DNA of 64,000 bases from Dicyema japonicum (Eukaryota > Dicyemida > Rhombozoa > Dicyemidae). Shown piece by piece: positions 11,150 to 22,739 of this stretch; positions within the stretch are counted from its first letter, which is position 1; the number at the start of each line of letters is the position of its first letter. The position numbers were made by a program, and so were the translations under genes. Under the pieces are notes generated by a model. It saw nothing but the letters and a program-made list of their open reading frames with translations. It searched no databases and was not told where the DNA came from. Location: the NCBI GenBank assembly GCA_011109175.1, contig RDEW01000006.1, positions 1,047,184 through 1,111,183 of the forward strand, in the 5' to 3' direction.

Positions 11150-12800
11150 AACTAAGGTCCCGTTTATGCCACACGTTTCGAAATTTGCTTCACTAGGCGT
11201 CTCCATTGTCCTCTCATTGTGTGATTCCAATCACTCTTAACCCACCACAAGGCTTTCTGAAGGCAATCATTTTTAAGCAAAAAAGGAGTCATCCGGCATA
11301 GTCGATAATATCACCCCGAAGAATGCAGTCTGTAAGGGTCTTTATTGAGTTAATGAGGGAGTTCCTCATTTCGGCGGTTTAGAAGAATTAAGATCTTTCA
11401 TGTGGCTCGGACGTAGGCTGTCCAGCACTGCTGCTTCCTGGGAAAGATGAGATAGCAGATCGTATATCATCTGTGGTGGTTATCAAATGTGAGGTATTCT
11501 TCCCAATTTCTGTCTCCCGTAGAGCCACTATAAACCTTCCTCTGAATGATGATTGTTCTCATTGTTAAAGTAATTGTGAATTTATATTTGCAGGGGCGTT
11601 TATGTCCATTCTAAGCACGTGTCCAAACAGTCTCTATCTTGATTCAATAATGTCGATGCTTATTGGCATCAATTGTGTCACAGAGTATAATTTCTTATTT
11701 GAAATTTTCCTGGGCCAACCTAGGGCCAGTAAATTGTGTAATTGTCTTCGATGAAATATATCCATTTTCTTGAGCTCTAGCTCTGCAACCCTCCATATAA
11801 CTGAGTTGTACATAAGCACCGGTTTTATATATGAGTTGTATAGTTTTATTCTTAGGTTTGTTTTATTAGTTTTCGTCGACTCCATATCTTCTCCATTTTC
11901 TGATACATACATAGCAGTGGCTAGAAGTCCACATCATGTCTTCACTATCACCAAGTAAGGATCCCAATTTCCTTTTTTCTCCAACTTTCATCAATATATT
12001 TTTAATTCCCTTGTGATTTATGTGTTCAGTCTTTTCCTGATTAACTCGCAGAGACCAATTCTTAAATTCTCCAGGGATTTATCTAAAGCAAGTCCAAGTT
12101 CGAGATCATTTTCTGACACAAAATCTATGTCATCTGCATATATAATCTCCATCGGCATGCATCCTTCACATTTTGTTCTAAGATCTCTCAATGCCGCTTC
12201 CAGGTATACGACAAATAGAACTGGAGATAGAGTCCCCTGAGGTATTCCAACTGTTTTCCCAAAAGGCTTCGATATTGTGTTCCTAATTCGTACAGTTAAT
12301 TCAGTGTTAGATAATAGGAAACTGACAAGTCTTGTGTTATCCTCATCAGGAAAACTCCCAGCAACGTCCAACAATGTTTTCTGTTGACAGTGTCAAACTC
12401 ACTGGACATGTCCACTCCCAAAATCCTAATATCACTCTGTATCGTTGACACACGGCACATATCCCCCTGTTGGACCAAACAGCATCTGCGGTCGAGAGTC
12501 CCCTTCTGAATTCACTCTGTCCCGGCGACAAAAATTCCAAAAAAATCAGAAGATATCCGACTTAGAGTAATCAGAAATAGTATCTTCCTCAATATTCCCA
12601 GTAATATCACAGGTCTTAGATTTTTTATCGATCCCTTGCTCTTTCCTGGTTTATGCAGAGAATCAAAATTCGAACACCAAGTTTCAAATGGGAATGCGTC
12701 TCAAATACCTTATTGAAAATCTTTGTAATGAGGGTTGTCACTTCGTCTGGTGCATACTTGATCATTTCTCCATGTATGTTATGATTCCGATTAAGTTCTT
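11150..12800 (-). mobile_element. LINE reverse-transcriptase copy
   Basis: Minus-strand frames give successive RT motifs: LSPGQSEFRRGLSTADAVW (~12,510), ILGVDMSSEFDTVNRKH (~12,420), GIPQGTLSPVLFVVYLEAAL (~12,230), YADDIDFVS (~12,140) and a thumb/C-terminal part NSYIKPVLMYNSVIW (~11,820). The YADD box is intact, but frame changes between motifs show the copy is dead. The first-domain endonuclease is not seen, so it is 5' truncated. A 23-nt segment of its tail recurs at 8.54 kb. Confidence 0.82.
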
Positions 12801-12954
12801 TTAGTTAAGACTGGCAGCTATCAGAATTGAAAACCCATTTTCCATGAAGATTTGTAAAAATGCGTTCAATAGCAACTTCCTTTTTTTCTATTCTCCTTCC
12901 TCCTTGCAATCCGATATGGTTCTGCAGGGTCAGTGATCTGCTTCCAAACTGAAC

Positions 12955-15900
12955 AACCATATTATTATTATTATTAGCACTTTCATGAGAGCCATAATAT
13001 TTATATCCCCGCATGTGCAGCAAAAAATATAAGAGAATTAGTTAGGTTGCTCCAAGCTCTTCTGTTCTTTGCTAGGTCCCTCAGTGAGTCCAGATCGTCA
13101 CCAGATGCCAATGTTTTCTTCACGGCTTTCAGATCGTTTTGTGAAACGACCGGGAGGGTAGTTCTCGGTCTTCCACAAAGCGTTTTACATTGGAGGAGTA
13201 GTAATCTTCCATTGCGATATCTTCAATATAATTTGTCCATAAACGGCAAAGAATATCAGGCTGATCAGGCAGCTTGCAAGACTGCGGAAGAAAGATTTTA
13301 AAATGATGATAACTTTCGAGACAGGTCACTGGTTGTCATAATAATTTTTTTTTGTTTTGCGGTTTACATAGAGTGGCAGGAGAGGAACTGCAGGGCTCTC
13401 ATTTCCAGTCTTGGGGAACTCCATGACCGACAACTTGGGACCTGGGTCAGCCGGGGACGGGCGTCCAGAATTGCCCCTCTAAAAGGGCAGGGCTTCGGCT
13501 CATATCTCCTGATCGCCTGGAAATATGAGATGAGTAGCTCGTGCAGAGGATAATCTGGCATTTTTGCTTCTCTGATGAAAATTCTTTGTTTTTGTATGAA
13601 AAGATCTTCTGTAAATATAGGGGAGAATGTTGGGCCGATAATAGATTTTGCGGTTTTGAATATTTGATGGTCGATGTTCTTGAAACAAAGACCGAGCCTC
13701 ACTTGCATAGAGCAACATCGGCTGGACAAACTGTTGTAGATCATCTGAAGGCATCCAGCGTCACTTCTGAGAGCCTTGGTAACGACTTTTAATATCATCA
13801 TCCTCTTCAGTGCGGCCGTTACCCGGTTATCCACATGCTTTGCGAAAGAGAGTCCCTGGTCGAGTGTCACTCCAAGTATATTTGGTGTGTAATTGATGGG
13901 AATTACTGTTTTATTGAGAGAAATGTTTGGTTTCAATGAATAGTGCCTCTTGCACGTTGTAAATAGGGTAGTATAGGATTTTGTAGGGAAACTTCAAGAC
14001 GAAGTTTCTTGAGCCAAGAAGTTAAATTGTTAAGCATGTCCTGGGCCATCGTGGTAGCAGTTTGGAACTCTTTGTTCTTTGCAGCGATAATGATATCGTC
14101 CGCGTATGATAGTAGAACAATTTTCGTAGTGCGGTTTCGGAATGTCATTGATGTACAGATTGAAAAGGGCTGGCGATAGTGGAGATCCTTGAGGGACCCC
14201 ATTTGGTAGGAGACGGGATTTTGACTTTATGTTATTGCAAATCACTTGTCCACGTCTCCCATTAAGAAGTTGGCATTCCATAGTTTTATGTTTGGGTGGA
14301 TGCATGTATCGTAAATTTTCTCAGTAAGGAGTTTTCTTGAGACTGTGTCGAAAGCCTTTGTTATATCAACAGAGACCAAGACTGTCCGTTGGTGTGGTTT
14401 AGTGGAATTGAATCCCTCTGCAATGAACTGGCACAGGGACGTTAGGTATGTTGCTGTGGAGTGTTTAGCCCGGAATCCATGTTGGAAAGGAGAGAGCTGG
14501 ATGTAGTCTTTGATATTTTCAAAAACTAATCTTTCGAGTATTCGGGAAAGTGAACATAGGATCGAGATTGGTCTGTAGAAGAGGGGTCATTTTCGGATTT
14601 TTCTAAGATTGGTTTGATCTTTTCCAGACATCCTAATAATGTTCATATTTATTGATATTGTGAATATGTAAGAATTAAATCTAGAGCAAGTGGTCCTAGA
14701 TGCTTTAGTTCCGTTGTAGAAATATGGTCTGGACCTCGGGCTTTGGAGTTTCGGGCCTTTGATATTGCCCACTGGACGTCTTTCGCCGTAAATATGGTCC
14801 ACACGTATGATCCTTTCGGTTTTATTCTGTTTAAGAGTAATTGGTGTTCTTTTGAGTAGTTTTTATTTGCTATGGAAGCATTGTATTTCATTAAGGTGCT
14901 TGAACTAACAGAAGTAACGTGGCGTCATACGGTTCACCTGGTGTTGTGGTGGCGTTCAGTTCAAGTTCTGCATGGAAGAGAACCGTTTGACTTTCCCTAC
15001 CTTTCTGCGATCTTTAGAAGGGTGGCCTACCAACTCCCCAGTTTTCTCTTTACTACTGTCTGGTGATGCATAACCTAATCCGGGACCCAACTGCACGCTG
15101 ACTATTCTACAGTTAGATGTAAATGGAATCCGCAATAAAATGTTGGAATTACGATCCCTCTTATCCCATTTGAAAGTGGACATTACCCTCATTCAAGAAT
15201 CGAAGCTCTCTATAAAGTCCCCAACACCTTAATATTGTGTACTTCGCAAAGACCGAACAAGAAGTCTCGGAGGAGGATTATTGACTATCGTTAAGGATGG
15301 ACTTAAATTCACGAATGTCACCCCTTCTGTATTTCTCTCTGCAAAGGGGATCTTATTCTGGAACAGATTTCTATTGAAGTTCCTTTTTCTTCGACGAGAT
15401 GTTTTACACTGTGTAATGTTTATATCCCGCTTTAGGGGTCATGTACTACTTCCTACATCCCCAACCTATTGAGACTGTGTGGACTAAAGGATCTGCTACT
15501 ATGCGGAGATCTAAATGCCAAACATCCACTCTGGCTCCGGACACAATCAGCCGACAGTCGCGGCGAGTACATCCTTTCCTTACTTAATGACTATCCTCAA
15601 TGACCCGGACGCTCACACAAGGACCCCGTCCCGCAGAAGCGACAGTTTAATGTACGAATTCTTATTATATCCTCCTTCGACGCTATGTTCTTTTTCTTTA
15701 AATAGTTTCTTTCTATGACTAAATGTTTGACTGTTCAATTGAATCGCCTGTTTGTCGGTTGTCTTCCCATTGAAATAAATAATTTTCTAGCTTCTTGAAT
15801 GAACGAAGAAAATTGCTTTATTATGTTGTTTAGTGATGGGGCAGTATGTAGTTTTGATAACTTGATCTGCATGTCAATATAGCTCGAAAATTTTGGCCAG

Positions 15901-16690
15901 TCAGCGAGGTTATAGTTCATCAAAGTAAGGAGTGACCTTCGATAATTTGATCTTGTTTTTATTTGTAAAATGATCGGATTATGATCACTCAGTTTCGTAT
16001 TTCACGCTTCATGAAATTGAAGAAGACAGATTGGGAGACGCGATTGAAACGTCAGGGGATGACGGTTTATCATTTTGTCTTGAGGGGTTCTTGTGTGACA
16101 GTTATGGTCGTTTAGGATGCAAAAGGTTCCCAAGTCTTCGATTAGCACGTCTTCCCGCCTGTTTGACGTCTGACCTCTCAGCCAAAGCAGATGTTTTGTA
16201 TTTAGATTACTGCAAATAAGAAGTTCTTTAGTGAGCTGATCGACGAAAGTTTTGGGCAAGTAACTGATGATGAAGGAGGTAGATATGAATTGATCAGAGT
16301 AAGACGTAACCTTGGGAGTTAGATTTTTGTGGCCAGAATTTCGATACTTTCATGGTTTTGGAGACGGTTGTTGACGTATTTGGTGATATCTTCATAAGGG
16401 ATCCCGTTTCGTATGATGATTAGTAAGCCTCCCTCAAGTTTTCCACATCTATCTCTGCGGATACTGAGTATCCAGGAAATTTTTGAGTTGTATTCGCACT
16501 TCTGAGTTTGGATTCTTGTAATAGAAGGACATCAATTCTATATTTTTCCATAAGGTTTTTGAGTTCGATAATCTTACATTCGATCCGTTTATATTTATTT
16601 ACAAGATCTTTAGGGGGCCGGGGTTCGATTCGACGTCCCCACACAGAGACATTCCGTCCTTGTCAGTCCATCTTTGTAGGATAGAGGAAG
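12955..16690 (-). mobile_element. Near full-length 2A-bearing jockey-like LINE (host copy)
   Basis: Read on the minus strand. It opens with a 2A motif CGDVESNPGP (16,614-16,643), then an AP-like endonuclease (DVLLLQESKLRS ~16,520; LNTKHLLWLRGQ ~16,190; SDHNPIILQIK ~15,960; LADWPKFSSYIDMQIKL ~15,890). After an inserted element it resumes with the RT: KARGPDHISTTELKHL (~14,730), LPNGVPQGSPLSPALFNLYI (~14,190), SYADDIIIAAKNK (~14,110), NILGVTLDQGLSFAKHVDNR (~13,860), then the C-terminal region to ~13,350. The 3' end is a hairpin-like tail plus AATAATAATAAT at 12,960-12,975. Several single-base frame breaks, including one just after the 2A motif, show it is inactive. All expected domains are present. 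Confidence 0.88.
14930..15725 (+). mobile_element. Second 2A-type LINE, 5' part only, inside the host LINE
   Basis: Plus-strand ATG at 14,972 opens a frame reading NSPVFSLLLLSGDA, a stop (TAA), then PNPGPN (15,062-15,088): a 2A motif with its Glu codon mutated to stop. The same frame continues as LTILQLDVNGIRNKMLELR and an endonuclease domain (DITLIQESKLS; GGGLLTIVKDGLKF; LCGDLNAKHPLWLR spread over frames; AHTRTPSRRSDS, 15,630). It ends near the endonuclease C-terminus with no RT. It lies exactly in the gap between endonuclease and RT of the opposite-strand LINE, so it is either a nested insertion or a rearrangement. A LINE keeping its 5' end but lacking its 3' end is unusual. Confidence 0.75.
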
Positions 16691-16699
16691 TGTAACTCT

Positions 16700-17390
16700 T
16701 TTTTTTTAAATGTCTCCAGTTCGGTAAGTTAAGTGAAATTCAATTAACCCCGAGAATTTTTTGACTCAAATTAGAGAGGAATTAGTTACTTTATTGATGT
16801 AATTATATTAATGTTTGAAAAGTATTTAAAATAAAAAAAAACAGAATTAATTAAAATGATCGGCCTAATTGTCATTGTGCTTCTACGATAAGCATCCGAA
16901 GACTCAGAGACAATAAAATATTACAGCGACCCCTTCCTCCAATAGACCAATTAGAACCCTCTCTTCCAAGAGATGTTCGAGTAAACCTGAGTCGTCTAAA
17001 ATGTGGGCACCACCCATATCTACCAATATGATATACTCTGTCCCTTTTGCAACCTCCACGTGTTGACAACAAATCACCTATTTGAATGTCATGAATTGGC
17101 ACAACGTTTCTCCACAATGCCGGAACTGACCGATCTATGGGAACGACAACATCTGCTGCATCCTACTTAATAGCTGCTGGCCTCCTACAAGTTAGTGAGG
17201 CTGGGGTTACTTAACTAACCAATTGTCCTTGTTTTACTGTTTTTTGTTAATTATTATATTTCATCTAAAATTCATTTCAAATACGAATCAAACAATCATT
17301 CCATTAAAGTCAACAATTATTATGGAATAATTTTATGGAAAAAATATAGTTAACTTTATTTTAATTTTTTACAGATAAATCATATTCTAG
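16700..17390. other. no gene recognised; contains a 70-bp dispersed repeat
   Basis: The minus frame 16,872-17,117 has no domain I recognise. The segment 17,150-17,215 (GCTGCTGGCCTCCTACAAGT, then GTTAGTGAGG...GGGTTACTTAA) recurs at 43,727-43,795, so it belongs to an unnamed repeat, possibly a LINE 3' end. Confidence 0.45.
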
Positions 17391-18165
17391 CTTAGAACTC
17401 CAAGTTAGAAAGGCTATTTTTACTGAAAACTGAAAACAAACACAATTTACTTTTTAATCAAGGAAAATTTACCTACGAACAGGGAATTAATCAGTTTGCT
17501 GACATGGTTAATTCACAATATATTTTGTAGACATGAGAGAATTTAGCAAACCAAACAAATTTGATTTATATAATACTCAGAATGCATACGAAGATGGGTG
17601 GATGCATGTATCGTAAATTTTATTAAAGACCATATTAATGAAGATTATACAACGCATGTGAATGGAATAGAATATCCTTCATCTTTTTCTTTGATAAATC
17701 GAAATTATGTAACTGGTATAAAAGAACGAGTTCGTTCTTTTGGGGAATGTTATACATTTGGCGCAGTAAACTATTGTCTTATGTATTTTGGTGGCCACGC
17801 TGGAGTCGTGTTTTAGCAGTAAAACACGACAAACTTATATTTATGAGCGGACAAACATTATTGATTGTGTAAATGATGCTGGATCCTTTCTAATAAATTC
17901 CTCAAAAGTTTTTGATTATGTACAAAAAATGGAGGAATCAATTTTGAAAAACGATATTCATATACAGCAAAAGTAGTCATTTTTATAAATAATTTTAGGG
18001 TGGTAAATGCAATATGTTGGTCAACCAGATATTAAATTTAACTTGACAAGTTATAAATTACTCAAAAGAGGTGATAAAAAATGCTTTTGAATGTTCTCAT
18101 AAAAATTGGCCCTGTTAGTTTTATAATGAAAAATTACTACTCTTAGACGGAAAGGCTGTTTATAA
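17390..18165 (+). pseudogene. cathepsin-like (papain family C1A) pseudogene, copy A
   Basis: Plus-strand pieces give the I29 propeptide (FTYEQGINQFADM, ~17,470-17,505), the mature start (YPSSFSLINRNYVTGIK, ~17,670), the active-site block FGECYTFGAVN (~17,740), IIDCVNDAG (~17,860) and GPVSF (~18,110). The catalytic Cys codon remains, but the oxyanion Gln, the disulphide Cys before it and the Trp after it are replaced. Copy B at 36 kb has the same changes. Frame breaks occur at ~17,620, ~17,810 and ~17,975. A 27-nt piece identical to the LINE at 14.3 kb lies at 17,595-17,621. Confidence 0.72.
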
Positions 18166-18665
18166 TAATTATTAAAGACCAAGAAATTATCAAAATAAGA
18201 AGAAAGGCTTCCATTGGAAGATCTCGGCCACTATCACTAGCCTCCTTTTGAGGTTTATATGCAAAAACCCAGAGAACTGTAACCCTAGCTGCTGACCTTT
18301 GTGCCCAAATAAAGATGATTTGCTTATAAATTTAGACGTAATTTTATTTAATCTGTGTCTTATCTATTACGTCAAAGCAATCTCTTCAACTGGAATGGTA
18401 ATATTGGATATTCAATAAAATAGCAGAGACTTGCCTAATTAGATAAAAATAAATGATTTTTACAATTCAAATTAATTTGTCGTTAACATTTTGAAATGTT
18501 AGTCGGTGAGGGATAACTCGTCTAAAAATAACGTTTAATAAATAAATTTTCCGTACTTCATATTGGGTTTACGAGGAGTATGTTAGCAAATTCCGGGACG
18601 TGTTTGTACATACGACTATTTTATTATTAACGATAATATTAGAATAAAAGAATTTAAGTGGTAAA
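18166..18665. other. no gene recognised
   Basis: AT-rich sequence downstream of the cathepsin-like pseudogene. No domain, tRNA or repeat was recognised. Confidence 0.4.
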
Positions 18666-18671
18666 GTTTTA

Positions 18672-18790
18672 TTGAAGAAAGAAAATAGAGCAACGGTTAT
18701 ATAGAAGCTGCCCTGACTACGTGGCTATTCCCCTCTCAGGATAGCGAGCGAGATTCGCTCGAATAACCAGCAACTCTCAAGAGAATTTAA
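18672..18790 (-). mobile_element. 3' terminal fragment of the PD-motif RT element family
   Basis: About 120 bp nearly identical to 32,608-32,720: AACGGTTATATAGAAGCTGC, then CAGGATAGCGAGCGAGATTC and GCTCGAATAACCAGCA. In minus orientation this encodes the end of the C-terminal domain (RISLAIL...GNSH) and the 3' end of the element. Confidence 0.7.
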
Positions 18791-19301
18791 GTGTCTTTAA
18801 ATAAAGAATTTTGATAAAACGATAATAATAAAATAGAAGAATTTTCAACCGAATTTATTTTTTTTAAACTAATGTAGTTTTCAATACATACATTTAGTAA
18901 ACTATATTTAGATTTGGATCATAGTTGGGAATGCTCAGTGATTTACATTGTTAGGGTTTTAGAGTATGATGTCTTTTGGGTTTTAAATTTTTATCATCAT
19001 TTTTCAAGTAAACAGATAGACATTTAATTATTGCATTATTTAATATTTGATCAGTTCGCAACTTAACGGCTCAGATTAACTATCTATACCGGTTAGCGTT
19101 AACTTTCGGTCATACGTGAAACGGCTTTAATTGTTAAATCGATTTTGCGCCTCATTCTCAGCCTAACCTCATTTAGAACCGGTCACAGTAAATATAAGAC
19201 AATTGCATAATATTTGATAAATTATATCAAATTAGGTTTAAATATAATTTTTATCTTAAAAAATTCAAATTTACAATCCACAACAATACGTGTATTATAT
19301 T

Positions 19302-22300
19302 ATGCCAACAAATGCTCAGGGAAGACTGTGTCATCTTATCGTATCCTCAACCAACGAGGATCAGTTTGACGAGAAATACCTCAAAAATATGCTCAGTGAA
19401 TTCCTTTATAATTTTAGGGAGTGATGATGTAAATTCTAAAAAGATCGCAATGAAGACTATAATCCGATGTCTTAGCAGTGGAGTATCGATGCCATCTCTG
19501 TTTCTGGAAGTTATAAATCACGTGTCTAAGAACAAAGATCATTATTTAAAAAAATTATGGTTTCTCTTCTGGGAAATGATGCCTAAAATCGGTGCTAACG
19601 GTGAACCTCTTCCAGAAGTTGATTTTAGCATGTGACTCTTTTCTGAAGGTTTGCTTTAAATCTCAACCTTCAAGGACTTGCTCCATCCAAATGAATATCT
19701 AAGGGGATCAGTGCTCCGTTTTATGTCTAAAATGAGGGAACCAGTCGTCCTCCAGGCGATCTTCAACTATGTCATAGAAGGACTCAACCACCGGGAGCCA
19801 TATGTCCGGAGGAATGCAGTCTTGGCTATCTTTTCCATCCACAAGTGAAGAATCCCATCATTTTAGGAATTTCCCAAACATCATAGACAACGTACCCAAA
19901 ATAATAGTCAATTACCTCGAAAAGGAGTCATCATTGCCTTGCAGACGGAATGCGTTCATCGCCCTGCTTCACATCGACCAAAACATGGCCATGGAGTACA
20001 TAATTCGACGGATAGATTCTGTCAACACCTTCGGTGAGACTATGCAGCTCATCGTTGTCGAACTTATCGTCAAGGTTAGCCCTTTCATAACTTTCAGGTA
20101 TGTAGGAAGGATCAGTATCTTCGGTCTAGATTTATCCGTTGTGTTTATAGTCTACTAAACTCTGAGAGTCCCGCAGTCCGTTTTGAAGCTGCCAATACTC
20201 TCATCCTCCTCACATCTCTGCCGGCAGCTGTGAAAGTATCCATTAATGTTATTCCAGCAAGTCGTGAACTGTTACGTCGAGTTGGTTTCCGGAGAAAACG
20301 ACGTCAACGTCAGTTTAGTAATCCTGGGAAGACTCGGTGAACTGATAAAGTCATCTCCCTGTGGTAAATCAGTCCTCATGGTTCTCTATGTCCATAAGTA
20401 CTTGCAGGACAGTGCTGGGGAGATTCTAAGAATGCTAAGCTGCAACGACCTTTCAGTTAGAAGGCAGGTACTACAGTTCGTGACCAAATTGATCTCCCAG
20501 AAAAATATCAGCCAAGTACTCTTAACTTGTATAACCAAAGATCTCGACATCATTAAAAAACGAATTTTTGAGGTGTTCTTCTGATAAAACTGAGGAAATT
20601 AATGATAAATATAAAACATTGCTGATTCTAGCATTCAAAACTTGTTCCCTCCGTTTTCCTGAAACTCTGGAACTTATTTTACCTACAGTGACTTTTTATT
20701 GTTATCTCAGCTGACGGACCACCTCTCGGTTTCTTCAGAGTCAGTATCTAAAACCATTTTGGAGTTCATCCGTGCAAATTTTGCTGTCTCAGAAAACCGT
20801 GGATTGTTGATTAATCATGTATTTTCCGTGTTTTCTCAGATTCACTATCCAAGGTAATGAGAATTATCACATTCAGTTCCATCGATATTGCCACGTGGTT
20901 GGTTTCTGAGTTTTCTTTTTCCACTGATGAGATCAAAACAGGATTTAACCTCATAAGAAAGCTCTTCAATGAAGTATGTTGTTCCTAATATGCCAAGATT
21001 GTATCAATCTATTCGGATGAGGATAGATCTTGTGATATAACGGATAAGTTTCAAAATATTTCTCACGTGCTTAAAGATGGGAGTTACGTCACACAAAGTG
21101 CTTTAGCAAGCTCTAAAGCTGCCGAAGAGTCCATTGTCAGGTCCTTACTGGCAGTAACCACAGGCCATCGATCCTTGCTTACTTGGAGACAGACAATATG
21201 TTTACAGTTGCTTCTATTTGCTGCAGTCTGTCTAAATTATTAAAGAAGCTGGAGGCTAGTGACTGCCCCGAGAATATTAAAAATGTGGTTTTTTAACTAA
21301 TTTGTAGAAATTGCATGCCGAGGCCCTATTTGTGATGACCTGTATTCTCTGCTTTCTCGAAAATTCTAGGAAAAACAAAGTGGTCAGTCAGTCTGAAATT
21401 GAAAGGATCGAATCTGCAATTGTCTTTCTCTTAGATTCACCCATTACTAATGATTATACCTATGATTTGTTCATCAATCAGTTCAGGAGTTCATTTGCCA
21501 TTTCCACATCCTCTTGCAAGGATGAGCTTTTTGAAGGAGACATGAAAGTATTATCCTTTAAATTTACCCAGGATCTGTCTGTAGGAAACGAGCAGACGGC
21601 AATAGACGACGAAATCCCTTTTCGTTTTCTATCCAGTTCAACCAACGAAAGAACCCCCATGGACGTATTGCTATTTTGTTATTTTAGGCACAAATAAACC
21701 AATCCTTCTCTTTCAATGAACCCTTTTGTGTTAAGAAGGACTCTTTGGTTACTAATCAATGCTCGAGTGTTTTCCAACTTACCGGAATGGCCGATGTAGT
21801 GTATGCTGAGGCTCAAATAGAAATTAATAATTATACAATATGGCTGGATGTTTCCGTGGTAAACCAGACCACCGACACCTTGCAGAACTTTTCCCTAGAA
21901 CTGGCAGTGATTGGTATTTTTGTATAAGAACTGAAATAGGAGACATGACTGTTATAAATCATCCCCAGTCATGCAAATTGAGTCCCAAATCTTCATTGAA
22001 CATCTCAACTTCTGTTAGGATGTCCTCCTTGCAAAATGGAGTCATATTTGGGTGCCTAGGTAAACATTTTGGTTAATAAAAGTTTATGACACACGTGGTG
22101 CTCTAAATGATAGATGTTATGTTGTGTTGAACGATATTCGAATTGATCTTGTAGACTATATTCAGCCATCCTACTGTTCGGATGATGAGTTTAGGAGAAT
22201 GTGGTCGAACTTTGAATGGGAGAACAAGATAATGATAGATACTAACATAACTGACCTGAAAGAATTATTGGAACATATGCTTGAGGTCACTAAAATGAGA

Positions 22301-22562
22301 TGTCTGACATGTGATTCAGTTTATATTCTCATGATCTTAGTTGCTCAACTATGATTTGGGCTTCATTTCAGCCAATTTTTATTCAAAGTCAATTTTCGGA
22401 GATTCCATATTGGCCAACTTGAGTGTAGAAAGTAATCAATTCTCTGGGGAGATTAATGGACATATTAGAATACGCTCAATGTCTCAGGTTTACTAGTTTG
22501 TTGATTAATAGGCGGTTGCTATTAGTATTGGTGATTTAATAAATGCAAAACAAAGGAAATAA
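19302..22562 (+). CDS. COPB1: Coatomer subunit beta (beta-COP)
   Basis: Beta-COP is a core subunit of the COPI coat that carries cargo within the Golgi and back to the ER. The 5'-most ATG at 19,302 and about 17 GT..AG introns of 22-27 nt rebuild a protein that aligns with animal beta-COP from end to end. Landmarks: LHPNEYLRGSVLRF (~19,690), EPYVRRNAVLAIFSIHK (~19,800), CRRNAFIALLHIDQNMAMEY (~19,945), NTFGETMQLIVVELIVK (~20,020), YVTQSALASSKAAEES (~21,090), VFQLTGMADVVYAEAQIEIN (~21,770), VNQTTDTLQNFSLELA (~21,860), DYIQPSYCSDDEFRRMW (~22,160) and the appendage end SIGDLINAKQRK (22,520-22,562). One place stays unresolved: at 19,601-19,628 the conserved GEPLPEV...CDSFLKDL block is in frame only if one base (19,621) is extra or if a 28-nt intron is removed there. 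Otherwise the gene looks intact. Confidence 0.94.
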
Positions 22563-22739
22563 TATGCTTCTTTTAAATTTAAAATATATTTCGTTAGAGT
22601 TTACTAGTCGTATTCCCTGCGACTTTATGTGTGGACGTTTGCAAAACACTACAGGAGTATTCCGATATTATCATCAAGAAATATCTCTTTAACAGCATAG
22701 TGATATAATCTGATTCCTTTCTGTACTCCAACCAACCGT

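Noticed and set aside
13541-13792. Plus-strand ORF as a gene
   Set aside because: It overlaps the minus-strand LINE RT C-terminus, whose motifs explain the open frame.
20555-20605. Frameshift in COPB1 after KKRIFE
   Set aside because: A 22-nt GT..AG intron beginning right after GAG restores the frame (EINDKYKTLL), so no frameshift is needed.
21900-21945. Frameshift in COPB1 after SLELA
   Set aside because: A 26-nt intron one codon further on gives ELAVIGDMTVIN, which matches beta-COP better than a 22-nt intron with an indel.
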